Shown here: piece by piece, positions 43,586 through 51,262 of the stretch | Layout of the letters: each line of letters opens with the position of its first letter | How positions within the stretch are numbered: the first letter of the stretch is position 1 | Assembly (NCBI GenBank): GCA_016194975.1 | Contig: JACQAM010000028.1 | Coordinates: 1 to 51,439 of the forward strand | Origin: Bacteroidota bacterium | GTDB lineage: Bacteria; Bacteroidota; Bacteroidia; Palsa-965 | Length of the DNA: 51,439 nt | Direction: 5' to 3' | Notes under the pieces: generated by a model | The model's database searches: none | Told to the model about the DNA's origin: nothing | Seen by the model: only the letters and a program-made list of their open reading frames with translations | Position numbers and translations under genes: made by a program

Positions 43586-45169
43586 TCATTCCAGTTGTGC
43601 CATTAAAATAAATAATCTTTCAAATTTATCGCGCAGTTCATCTTCGCTCCACAAGGTATTGTTGCCGATCATTGCAAAACAAAGCATTTTTCCACTGCGT
43701 GTTTTCACATAACCGGCGTATGATTTTACCCGCGACATGGTTCCGCTTTTTGCATGGAGATTTCCGTCGGCTTCCGTTCCGTCGGCAAGTTTGCGTATTG
43801 TTCCTGATTCACCTGCGACGGGAAGTGATTTGTAAAATGAAGGGAACATTGCTGTGTCTTTCGCATACGTGCGCAGCATTTGCACGAGTTGGTGCGTGGT
43901 GATCGCATCCATGCGCGAAAGCCCGCATCCGTCTATCATGCATATTCCGCGCAGATCCACATTTCTCTGGCGCCAGAAATTGTAAACGATATTCACCGCG
44001 CTCGTTGTACTTCCGTAGCCGTTCACTTTCCACGCGATCGCACGCAGAATACTTTCGGCATAAAAATTCTGGCTCACCTGATTGGTGTGAAAAACAAGAT
44101 CAGCAAGACTCGCGGATGAACACGACGTGATCACTTTTCTTCCTTCGGTTGCATCCGACTTCAGATGATTCAATCGCATCAAACGCAAAGTGGTTGCCGA
44201 ATCGCGAATGCCAATTCCATATTCTTTCAATGACGATCTCAAAGTCTGCGCACAGAACAAAGCCGGATCGGGAATAGCAGCGCGCTCTTCATGATAAGCA
44301 GAAATTTCTCCGACAGCTGTTCTGTCAAACTGAAACGGCGCGCCAATTACATACGCATACGATTTTCCTATTGAGGAATTCACGATCACATTATTGTACA
44401 ATTTCAATCCGGGAATGAACGGCGACATGCGGATGCTGGTTCCTCCGCCCGAAGGAGAAATCTGCATTGTGAAAATATTTTCGTTGATGTTCAGTCCGCA
44501 CGGGCCCGTACCATAATCACTTTGCATATCATTCCATGTCCATCCGCCGGGAACAGGATCACGATCATAAGATTCTGCATCGCCTATCACGCAACCTGCA
44601 ATGCTGTCGATGCCCAATCTTTTTATAGCGAGCGCCCAACCGTTCACTACTTTTTCCACACTGCCGCCGAATGTAGGACTGCCGAGTGTGGGATCGCCGC
44701 CACCGTGTATGTAAATATTTCCGTTGAGTGTTTTTGTTCCGGCATCAATAGTTCCATCGTATTGCAGCGTAGTGGAAAAACGGAATCCCGGCCCGAGAAT
44801 AGAAAGCGCAGTTCCTGTTGTTACAATTTTCATCACTGAAGCAGGAAGCAATCCGCGGTCGATATCTATTGCGCAAATTGGTTTTTCACTATCCACATCA
44901 GCGAGATAAAAACTCCATCCGCCGCCGCGCATGTGCGGATCATTGTTCATTGTATCGAGAAAAGATTTTAAACGGCCGAGTGAAGAAGTATCGACAAGAA
45001 CAATTTTTCCTGTGCTGTCTTTCTTCTGGATGATCTTATTTTCTTTTTGTTTGACGGGTGGCGTTCCATTGGTTGAAAAAGAAAGCATGGCGCCAATAAT
45101 TCCGAGCGGAATAATAAAAAGTGCAGCGACTTGTTTTACCGTGAGCGTTTTATTGAGGAAGCGTTTCAT
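43586..45169 (-). CDS. dacB: PBP4-type D-alanyl-D-alanine carboxypeptidase/endopeptidase
   Basis: A 527-residue class C penicillin-binding protein with an N-terminal membrane segment (about residues 11-30). The catalytic SxxK is Ser111-Val-Met-Lys114 in LLPASVMKIVTT. The C-terminal KTG-like motif is HAKSGTMSRVKSYAGYV (KSG). A long insert typical of PBP4 lies between the motifs (IHGGGDPTLGSPTFGGSVEK onward). It trims and cleaves peptidoglycan cross-links in the periplasm. An exact TAAATTTG box lies 7 nt before its ATG. A 100-bp tandem duplication lies just upstream. Confidence 0.92.
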   Translation of the reverse strand: MKRFLNKTLTVKQVAALFIIPLGIIGAMLSFSTNGTPPVKQKENKIIQKKDSTGKIVLVDTSSLGRLKSFLDTMNNDPHMRGGGWSFYLADVDSEKPICAIDIDRGLLPASVMKIVTTGTALSILGPGFRFSTTLQYDGTIDAGTKTLNGNIYIHGGGDPTLGSPTFGGSVEKVVNGWALAIKRLGIDSIAGCVIGDAESYDRDPVPGGWTWNDMQSDYGTGPCGLNINENIFTMQISPSGGGTSIRMSPFIPGLKLYNNVIVNSSIGKSYAYVIGAPFQFDRTAVGEISAYHEERAAIPDPALFCAQTLRSSLKEYGIGIRDSATTLRLMRLNHLKSDATEGRKVITSCSSASLADLVFHTNQVSQNFYAESILRAIAWKVNGYGSTTSAVNIVYNFWRQRNVDLRGICMIDGCGLSRMDAITTHQLVQMLRTYAKDTAMFPSFYKSLPVAGESGTIRKLADGTEADGNLHAKSGTMSRVKSYAGYVKTRSGKMLCFAMIGNNTLWSEDELRDKFERLFILMAQLE

Positions 45170-45176
45170 GGAGGTA

Positions 45177-45184
45177 CAAATTTA
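45177..45184 (-). promoter_or_regulatory. -7 promoter box TAAATTTG, 7 nt from the dacB start
   Basis: An exact TAnnTTTG match on the minus strand, implying a leaderless or near-leaderless dacB transcript. Confidence 0.55.
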
Positions 45185-45191
45185 CCCAGAA

Positions 45192-45391
45192 TTCGCTATG
45201 CGCATGGGAAGATTACAGATTGTCAGGAATACAGATTACAGATTCAGGTGGATTTACAGACAATATTCTCCCACAAAGCAACCGAGTCCTGTTCGCTATG
45301 CGCATGGGAAGATTACAGATTGTCAGGAATACAGATTACAGATTCAGGTGGATTTACAGACAATATTCTCTCACAAAGCAACCGAGTCCTG
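45192..45391. repeat. 100-bp tandem duplication
   Basis: 45192-45291 and 45292-45391 are the same 100-base unit, differing at one base (C at 45271, T at 45371). The unit contains ACAGATTACAGATTCAGG words. It fills most of the 345-bp gap between the divergent dacB and 45515 genes. Open frames across it are products of the repeat and are not counted as genes. The rest of the gap shows nothing clear. Confidence 0.95.
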
Positions 45392-45514
45392 GCTAAAAAA
45401 AACTTCGTCGGAAAAATATTGTATGAAGATTGTCTCTTGATTTTTTTAAGAATTTTCAAACCAAAAAAGTGTACTTTAGTCAATCAGCATAAATCATTTC
45501 CTGCAATTTAAAAG

Positions 45515-46636
45515 TTGGCACTGAACAAAAATATCTTTTCGCTATTCAATCTGACGCGTTCGGAATTTTTCGCGGTGGTTTTAACTGCTGTGATTATTTT
45601 TTACTGCGGAAAAATTCACAGCCAGGGATGCAGCGATGCCGGGCTTTGTTCATTCGGTTCTCTCAATCTTCTCGAATCGCGCTACGTGAGCATTCCTTAT
45701 GACGAAGTAAAACTTTCTACAGTGGATGTGAACGATGTGGATATTTATGGAAACGTTATTGTTGATTCTGCAAATTCTTCTCATCCTTCAAACGGGTCGA
45801 ATGTTCAAATCACGCAGAATCATATTCATGATGCTACTTCCACTAGCGTGCTTGCGAATTATGAATTCACTTCCTATTTCGGGATCGGCGCTGAAGATCA
45901 TACGTTGATCTACGTGAGTCAGCTGGAAGGAAATTTCAGGATCAGAAAACGACTTTTTGCACAAGCGAAAATTCCTTATTACATCATCAACGGAAAACTG
46001 GCGAACACAAATGGATTGGGAGATGTTACACTGAGTATGAGTTACGTCGCTTTCAATAACGGAAAGTCGAGCTGGAGTCTTGCCGGCGGCGTGAAAATTC
46101 CAAGCAACAATTCTTCTTTATCCATCAATGGCCGTCCGCTGCCAATGGTTTACCAGACCAGTTTGGGAAGTACGGATCTTCTCATCGGAACGCGGATCGC
46201 TATTCACAAATGGGATCTTTCGCTGGGATATCAGCATTCCTTCAATGGAAATTCAAATCAATATCTGCACGATCATCTTTCGGCGGATAGTCTTGCTTAC
46301 AATAAATATTTTGAATCGAATCAGCTCCGCAGAAATGATGATGCTGTTTTCCGTGTGAACAGAAAGTACACCGTAAAGAAAATGATGTTCAGTACAGGAT
46401 TGCTCTGCATCTATCACATGCAGAATGATGATATCACGAATGCGTTTGGAGAAAGAGTGAAAGCTGTGGGTTCTCAGGGAATGACATTGAATCTTGACAT
46501 CGCCGGAAGCATTCCATTGTGTAAGAATACTCAGCTTACATTCATTCTTGCGAAACCGCTTGTGCAGCGCTCGTATATTGGTGATGGATTAGCACGAAGC
46601 TTTGTTGGAATAATCGGGTTGAAGCAGAGTTTTTGA
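45515..46636 (+). CDS. Outer-membrane transporter-like beta-barrel protein
   Basis: A 373-residue protein that probably starts at a TTG codon (no ATG is near). It has a long N-terminal region with a hydrophobic segment (about residues 17-31) ending KIHSQ, after which the mature part begins GCSDAGLCSFGSL. The remainder is beta-rich with strands such as SWSLAGGVKIPSNNSSLS and WDLSLGYQHSFNGNSNQYL, and a final strand that ends in Phe (GLKQSF), as in outer-membrane barrels. It may be a channel or transporter of the meta-pathway phenol type. The function is not known. Confidence 0.72.
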   Translation: MALNKNIFSLFNLTRSEFFAVVLTAVIIFYCGKIHSQGCSDAGLCSFGSLNLLESRYVSIPYDEVKLSTVDVNDVDIYGNVIVDSANSSHPSNGSNVQITQNHIHDATSTSVLANYEFTSYFGIGAEDHTLIYVSQLEGNFRIRKRLFAQAKIPYYIINGKLANTNGLGDVTLSMSYVAFNNGKSSWSLAGGVKIPSNNSSLSINGRPLPMVYQTSLGSTDLLIGTRIAIHKWDLSLGYQHSFNGNSNQYLHDHLSADSLAYNKYFESNQLRRNDDAVFRVNRKYTVKKMMFSTGLLCIYHMQNDDITNAFGERVKAVGSQGMTLNLDIAGSIPLCKNTQLTFILAKPLVQRSYIGDGLARSFVGIIGLKQSF

Positions 46637-46728
46637 GCAGTTGCAGTTGTCATTTAAATTCAGCGTTTTCTTGCAGATACAGGACTGAAAACCGACAACT
46701 GAAAACCGGCAACTGGCAAACTTTTTCC

Positions 46729-46736
46729 CAACTTTG
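46729..46736 (+). promoter_or_regulatory. Possible -7 box CAACTTTG for the sigma factor gene
   Basis: It matches TAnnTTTG at five of the six specified positions (C replaces the first T), 38 nt before the first ATG. The assignment is weak. Confidence 0.3.
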
Positions 46737-46774
46737 ATAAAATAATTTTTCCGCCAGCGCGACTTCCCTCATAG

Positions 46775-47365
46775 ATGAAGCAAGTGGCACATACTCCGAT
46801 ACTGATGGCAGCAGAGCAAAACAGGTTTCTTGAGGAAACAGTGAAACGCGAAAGACGCCGTCTGTTCGAATTCATCCGCAAGCGGGTTCCCGAAGATGAA
46901 GATGCTGAAGATATCGTTCAGGACGTTTTCATAGAGCTAACCGAGAATCTGCGAGTGGAGAATGTGATCGAAAGAGTTTCGGGATGGATGTATCGTGTGG
47001 CGCGCAACAAAATTGCTGATCTCTTTCGCCGGCGCAGAACGGAATCGCTCGAAGCGCGTTATGAAAGACTGAACGACGAAGGAGAAGAAGGCCTGGGGTT
47101 GAACGACCTTTTACCCTCTGCAGAGGCCGGGCCCGAAGCGGAATATGCGCGGCGCGTGATGATGAGTGAAATAATGGAAGCACTGGAAGATTTGCCGGAA
47201 GAACAGCGATGGATTTTCTGGGAGAATGAAGTGGAAGGAAGAACTTTCAAAGAACTTTCTGAAGAATCGGGAATTCCGCTCAACACTTTGCTTTCGAGAA
47301 AAAGGTATGCAGTTCTTTTTTTAAGAGATCGATTGAAAGAATTGTACAGTGATTTGAAAACGTAA
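46775..47365 (+). CDS. ECF-type RNA polymerase sigma factor
   Basis: A 196-residue sigma-70 family factor. Region 2 spans about residues 25-95 (DAEDIVQDVFIEL, VSGWMYRVARNKIADLFRRR), and region 4 about 135-190 (LPEEQRWIFWENEVEGRTFK, ELSEESGIPLNTLLSRKRYA). A second ATG at 46805 (MAAEQNRF) fits the family start equally well. No anti-sigma factor or FecR-type gene is adjacent. The small membrane protein that follows is a candidate partner or target. Confidence 0.9.
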   Translation: MKQVAHTPILMAAEQNRFLEETVKRERRRLFEFIRKRVPEDEDAEDIVQDVFIELTENLRVENVIERVSGWMYRVARNKIADLFRRRRTESLEARYERLNDEGEEGLGLNDLLPSAEAGPEAEYARRVMMSEIMEALEDLPEEQRWIFWENEVEGRTFKELSEESGIPLNTLLSRKRYAVLFLRDRLKELYSDLKT

Positions 47366-47374
47366 CAGGTAAAA

Positions 47375-47461
47375 GGTATTGGGATATGAGGGTATTAAGG
47401 TACTCGGAGCGTGGTAAACAATTTCAGACTAAATACCTCATTACCCTAATACCTCAATACC
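47375..47461. repeat. 28-bp imperfect inverted repeat after the sigma gene
   Basis: The left arm 47375-47402 starts GGTATTGGGATATGAGGG. The right arm 47434-47461 is its reverse complement at 23 of 28 positions. It is built of GGTATT/GAGGTA words and separates the sigma factor gene from the small membrane protein gene. Confidence 0.75.
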
Positions 47462-47529
47462 CGTGCAACTGAACATTGAAAAAGAAATAAAACTCAATAA
47501 AGAAATTAACCTTATTAAAACAAACTAAC

Positions 47530-47901
47530 ATGAAATGGATCTTCAAAGGAATATGTGTAGCGCTGGTAGCAACCGCCTTCATATTCGGACTCGGATGGGT
47601 AACTATGCATTTGTGGAACTGGATCATTCCCGGACTCACAGGATGGCACATGATCGACTACTGGCACGCAATGGGATTGCTGATCCTCTGTAAAATTCTC
47701 TTCGGAAGTTTCCGCAAAGGCGGATGCTGGGGCGGAAGATGCGGAGGCGGGTGGAGAAATCACCGTCATGGCTACTGGAGAAAACGCTGGGAAAATAAAA
47801 TGGCGAACATGACTCCCGAAGAACGCGAAAAATTTAAAATGGGAATGAGCAAGTGCGGGTGGTATGATTGTGATGAGAATGCGGAAGGGAGTAAGCAGTA
47901 G
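47530..47901 (+). CDS. Small membrane protein linked to the ECF sigma factor
   Basis: A 123-residue protein with two transmembrane helices (about residues 4-26 and 42-60), a Gly/Cys-rich stretch (GGCWGGRCGGGW) and a basic, His-containing C-terminal part (NHRHGYWRKRWENKMANMTP, then EEREKFKMGMSKCGWYDC). From memory, proteins with LWNWIIP, the ALGLLILCKILFG-type helix and PEEREKF often stand next to ECF sigma genes in Bacteroidota. Metal or redox sensing by the Cys/His residues, or control of the sigma factor, is only a guess. Its last codons (SKQ) run into a GCAGTAGGCAGTTGACAGT repeat word. Confidence 0.75.
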   Translation: MKWIFKGICVALVATAFIFGLGWVTMHLWNWIIPGLTGWHMIDYWHAMGLLILCKILFGSFRKGGCWGGRCGGGWRNHRHGYWRKRWENKMANMTPEEREKFKMGMSKCGWYDCDENAEGSKQ

Positions 47902-47914
47902 GCAGTTGACAGTT
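47891..47914. repeat. GCAGT-type repeat word at the end of the membrane protein gene
   Basis: GCAGTAGGCAGTTGACAGT forms three near-copies of an 8-9 bp unit that cross the stop codon at 47899-47901. Confidence 0.6.
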
Positions 47915-47915
47915 A

Positions 47916-47953
47916 AAAGAAGACGTTCTTCAGAAATGAAGGGCGTTTTTTTA
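47916..47953 (+). terminator. Rho-independent terminator after the small membrane protein
   Basis: AAGACGTTCTTC pairs with GAAGGGCGTTTT (12-bp stem with some G-T pairs) around the 6-nt loop AGAAAT, followed by a T run. Confidence 0.8.
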
Positions 47954-48025
47954 TTGAAATTATAAAAAAAAAAATTTGAAGAGGAAATTTTAAAACACAA
48001 AACTGAAAACGGGAAACTGAAATCA

Positions 48026-48499
48026 TCAAACTCCCGGCACACAGATCTTTTTCACTTTGAATCCCGCATTGCAATACACATTCAGGTAATAAATTCCTGC
48101 CGGTAATCCCTGCACACTCACCTGGAACTGGTAACGCAGTACATTCGGAAAAGTGGTGGAATAAAATATTCTTCCGAAACGATCGAACAACTGCACGTTC
48201 ATATCGCCCTGGTTTTTCAATAAAGCATCCACGTAAATAAGATCGTAAGCGGGATTCGGCGTAAAATCAAAATCGACCGGTTCACAAATTCCATAGGAAA
48301 AATTCTGAGCGGAAATTCCATTGTTGCGTGCAAAGCAATCGTTGCGGTACGTTTTTCCATCGCATGCACACACGGGATCATAATGTGGGTCGCAATAAGC
48401 GCCGTTCTGAATGAGCGAACTGTCGACACATTGAGCAGCTAATTGTAACTTCCCGCAAAAGAAAAATACCAAACATGCAGCAAGCGCCGTTCTTATCAT
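48026..48499 (-). CDS. Secreted Kazal-type protease inhibitor-like protein with T9SS-like tail
   Basis: A 157-residue protein with a signal peptide (about 1-23, ending LAAQ). Residues 24-73 are a Kazal domain with six cysteines (24, 36, 44, 46, 55, 72) and the core DPVCACDGKTYRNDC. The rest (DFTPNPAYDLIYVDALLKNQ to GFKVKKICVPGV) resembles a T9SS type A sorting domain, with PNP near its start and GLPAGIYYLNVYC. Kazal domains inhibit serine proteases, so it may protect the cell surface or interact with other cells' proteases. The box TATCTTTA (48504-48511) is 4 nt before the ATG. Confidence 0.85.
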   Translation of the reverse strand: MIRTALAACLVFFFCGKLQLAAQCVDSSLIQNGAYCDPHYDPVCACDGKTYRNDCFARNNGISAQNFSYGICEPVDFDFTPNPAYDLIYVDALLKNQGDMNVQLFDRFGRIFYSTTFPNVLRYQFQVSVQGLPAGIYYLNVYCNAGFKVKKICVPGV

Positions 48500-48519
48500 A
48501 CACTAAAGATACGAAAGCC

Positions 48520-49275
48520 ATGCTCAGGATGTTTCTCTTCTTCCTCGCACTCGCTGCGTGCGCCCCGAAAAATAATACGGATGAAAATGCAGTTTCAGAC
48601 AACAGAAGTGCATTTGAAAAAAAACTTTCGAAAATGAAAGTTGCAGAAGTGGACACGCTTTACACGCACATCTGCGCACACCTCGACAAGAATAGATATG
48701 CGCTCGCTGAAAAATATGCCGCAGCTACAACCGATGCTGAAAAAAACACATTGCTCGGTAAGGCCGCACAATTATTGCTCACCACTTTATCCGATAGTAT
48801 TTTTATTTGCTGGTACGGCACCGGGTGGGATTTCAACGGAACCACTACTTGTCCGCGACAGGGAAATATTGCCTGCGGATATTTCGTGACCACTGTTTTA
48901 AAACAATCGGGTTTCAACATCAAAAGAAATTTTCTTGCGCAACAGGCATCAAGCGTAATGATCCGTACTTTTTGCCCGGATGAAAAAGTGAAAACGATCA
49001 CCAATAACCAGACTAAAAAAGTTTTCGATTACATGCGCGTGCAGGAGGACGGCATTTATTTCATTGGCCTCGACAATCACACGGGCTTTCTTGTAAAAAA
49101 AGGAGATGAAATAAATTTCGTGGATGCCGATTATGAAACGGGCGTCGATAAAGTGATCTGCGAACCGATGGAAGAATCTGCCATCATAAAGAATAACGGA
49201 TTTTTTGTTCTTGGTGATCTCTTGCATTCGGATGAGACCATGGTGAAATGGCTGAATGGCGATGCGATCGAATAA
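48520..49275 (+). CDS. Lipoprotein with NlpC/P60-like (papain-fold) features, family unknown
   Basis: A 251-residue protein with a lipoprotein signal peptide (lipobox LAAC, Cys14). The conserved-looking core is WYGTGWDFNGTTTCPRQGNI followed by ACGYFVTTVLKQSGF, where Cys119 at the start of a helix is followed by HTGFLVKKGDEINFVDADY with His187. This Cys-then-His order with a small-residue helix resembles NlpC/P60 peptidases, which cut peptidoglycan peptides, but the match is from pattern only. The start at 48520 avoids overlap with the Kazal gene. The two start codons are 20 bases apart, in divergent orientation. Confidence 0.65.
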   Translation: MLRMFLFFLALAACAPKNNTDENAVSDNRSAFEKKLSKMKVAEVDTLYTHICAHLDKNRYALAEKYAAATTDAEKNTLLGKAAQLLLTTLSDSIFICWYGTGWDFNGTTTCPRQGNIACGYFVTTVLKQSGFNIKRNFLAQQASSVMIRTFCPDEKVKTITNNQTKKVFDYMRVQEDGIYFIGLDNHTGFLVKKGDEINFVDADYETGVDKVICEPMEESAIIKNNGFFVLGDLLHSDETMVKWLNGDAIE

Positions 49276-49402
49276 TCTTTGATGACAAATTCAACTTACC
49301 TCTATTGAAAAAAAATAATTCATTGCAAAAAATATTTCCCATTCCCGTGGCCTTGTCGTTTTTAATTATGACTGTTCTCAGCAACATCAGGAATTCTTGA
49401 AG

Positions 49403-49410
49403 TACATTTG
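49403..49410 (+). promoter_or_regulatory. -7 promoter box TACATTTG for the last T9SS cargo gene
   Basis: An exact TAnnTTTG match, 23 nt before the ATG at 49434. The same octamer stands in the rRNA promoter at 1377-1384. Confidence 0.55.
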
Positions 49411-49433
49411 CAGCAACCAAAACCTGACAAAAA

Positions 49434-51152
49434 ATGAAACAATCATTACTTTCTTTCACATTTATTATGATGCTGGCTACTCCCGCATTTTCACAGTTGG
49501 GAAGAAACACTTCTTTCCCGCACAGCAACGAGCAGACGGTTACAAATTCTGCATTTCGCGCCAATCATTCTGCAATAAATTATTTTGCAGGAAGGCCCGT
49601 CGAATCAAACAAGCACAATGTAAGTGCATTGAGAACACCTTTCGATCCGCTGTCAACAGATGTGATCATCACTAATATTCCGGCAACGAATTTCAGGAAT
49701 GTGAAGATCGCTGCTGCATTCAACGGATGGCTTTTCGCAGCGTATTCCATGAATGATGCAACAGGTGGCGGACTTGGTGCAGCTAAATCAACAGATGGAG
49801 GACTCACATGGACACCTTTCTTCGGTGTAACATCTGCCGGAATTGATTATCCTTCACTGGATCTTGTTGTTGCAGGAAATACAGTGGGAACTATTTCATT
49901 TTACATTGCCGGAATTCTTAATAATGGCGGTAGCTATTCGGCATGGGTTGATAAATTCAATGGAAATACCGGAGCATTCATGGGTGAAAATTTCAATGAA
50001 GGCAGCGCGAATACGATGTATGATATTGCTCTTGCAACTGATTATGTGAATCCCTCTTTTGTTTCTACCGGTTACAGCGTTGCAGTAATTTATACACGGA
50101 CTTCCGCTCCTGCCGATTCACTTATCTATGCAGTTTCGGTTGACAGCGGCACAACTTACATTAACCGGCAGGCTGCATTCGCAACGTTAGCTTATTTGCG
50201 CAAAGCAGATATTGCTTATGGCTATTCTCCGAACCGGAACAACGGCCGTTATTTTGTAGCATTTGAATCGCGCGTTTTGTCAACGGACGATATCGGAAAT
50301 GTCGGTTTCATTTATACTTCTTCTGATCCGACAACAACTTTCACCACTGCAATTTATCCCGATTCTGCAGATGCAGGAATGAGAGGCCTTATGCGTTATC
50401 CGAATATCGCTTGCGAAAATGATAATGTGAATGCAGATAGCGGACAGGTTGTTTCCATGATCACGGTCGACCGGAAATATTCTTCTACCGACTGGGATGC
50501 GCTGTCTCTTATTTCTCCGATCTCTGTGAATGCTACACTTTCCAACTGGCATCGACTTGATATTGACAATACGGTGAATACCGATGTGGAAGGCGATGTT
50601 ACATTCTCCACTGCTAATTCCATGTTTGAAGTTACTTACTACGATTCCTCTCTTGCTAAACTTCTTCTTGTGAAAACAGGTTTGAATCTTACTTCAGCAA
50701 GCGCATGGACGATCGTCACTTCACAATACAATGATGTAACGACGAATCTCGCTGCTCCAAAACCACAGATCGTTGTGAGCGCAAATGATTCTGCTGCAAA
50801 TCTTGCCTGGAATGCAGAAGGAATTTCCGCGCATGGCGTTCCTATGTTTGACAAAGAAGTGGTAACGGTTTCCGTTCATGATCTTGCTGGTGCATCCGGA
50901 TTCGATAAACCCTTTCCTGATCCGGCGAATGATGAAGTGAATTTTAATTTCGATCTGAGAGAACAGAAAAATGTGAAACTTGAAATTTACAATATGCTCG
51001 GAGAAAATATTTCCACACTGGATATGGGAACTATCGCTGCCGGCGAACACCGCACTCTTGTTGATGTTTCTTCTATGGAAGCCGGAATTTATTTCTATCG
51101 TTACACAGCGGGAAAACAATTAGTGAGCGGAAAATTCACCGTTACTCATTGA
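49434..51152 (+). CDS. Secreted protein with T9SS sorting domain (sialidase/BNR-like fold)
   Basis: A 572-residue protein with a signal peptide (about 1-21, ending TPAFSQ). The body looks like a beta-propeller: WLFAAYSMNDATGGGLGAAK followed by STDGGLTWTPFF contains an Asp-box (S-T-D-G-G-x-T-W). Further blades are FISYIYTR/FVAFESRV-type strands. The C-terminal 80 residues (FPDPANDEVNFNFDLREQKN to GKFTVTH) are a T9SS type A sorting domain. No catalytic residues of sialidases can be recognised. Transcription ends at a hairpin at 51173. Confidence 0.82.
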   Translation: MKQSLLSFTFIMMLATPAFSQLGRNTSFPHSNEQTVTNSAFRANHSAINYFAGRPVESNKHNVSALRTPFDPLSTDVIITNIPATNFRNVKIAAAFNGWLFAAYSMNDATGGGLGAAKSTDGGLTWTPFFGVTSAGIDYPSLDLVVAGNTVGTISFYIAGILNNGGSYSAWVDKFNGNTGAFMGENFNEGSANTMYDIALATDYVNPSFVSTGYSVAVIYTRTSAPADSLIYAVSVDSGTTYINRQAAFATLAYLRKADIAYGYSPNRNNGRYFVAFESRVLSTDDIGNVGFIYTSSDPTTTFTTAIYPDSADAGMRGLMRYPNIACENDNVNADSGQVVSMITVDRKYSSTDWDALSLISPISVNATLSNWHRLDIDNTVNTDVEGDVTFSTANSMFEVTYYDSSLAKLLLVKTGLNLTSASAWTIVTSQYNDVTTNLAAPKPQIVVSANDSAANLAWNAEGISAHGVPMFDKEVVTVSVHDLAGASGFDKPFPDPANDEVNFNFDLREQKNVKLEIYNMLGENISTLDMGTIAAGEHRTLVDVSSMEAGIYFYRYTAGKQLVSGKFTVTH

Positions 51153-51172
51153 TCCCCGTACTATTTTTTTTT

Positions 51173-51198
51173 AAAGAGGGCCTTGTGTCCTCTTTTTT
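51173..51198 (+). terminator. Rho-independent terminator after the last gene
   Basis: AAAGAGG (51173-51179) pairs with CCTCTTT (51189-51195), followed by more T. Confidence 0.8.
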
Positions 51199-51262
51199 TG
51201 CGTTTAAAAATATCTTGCAGGAAAATGAAATTGCCTGGAGAGAGAAAAAATCAGAAACCATT

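Noticed and set aside
45192-45391. Possible CRISPR array
   Set aside because: There are only two units, each 100 bp and contiguous, with no spacers and no cas genes.
44931-45511. Open frames of 169 and 126 codons across the dacB upstream region
   Set aside because: They are made by the 100-bp tandem duplication and by antisense of dacB. The repeated protein segment only mirrors the DNA repeat.
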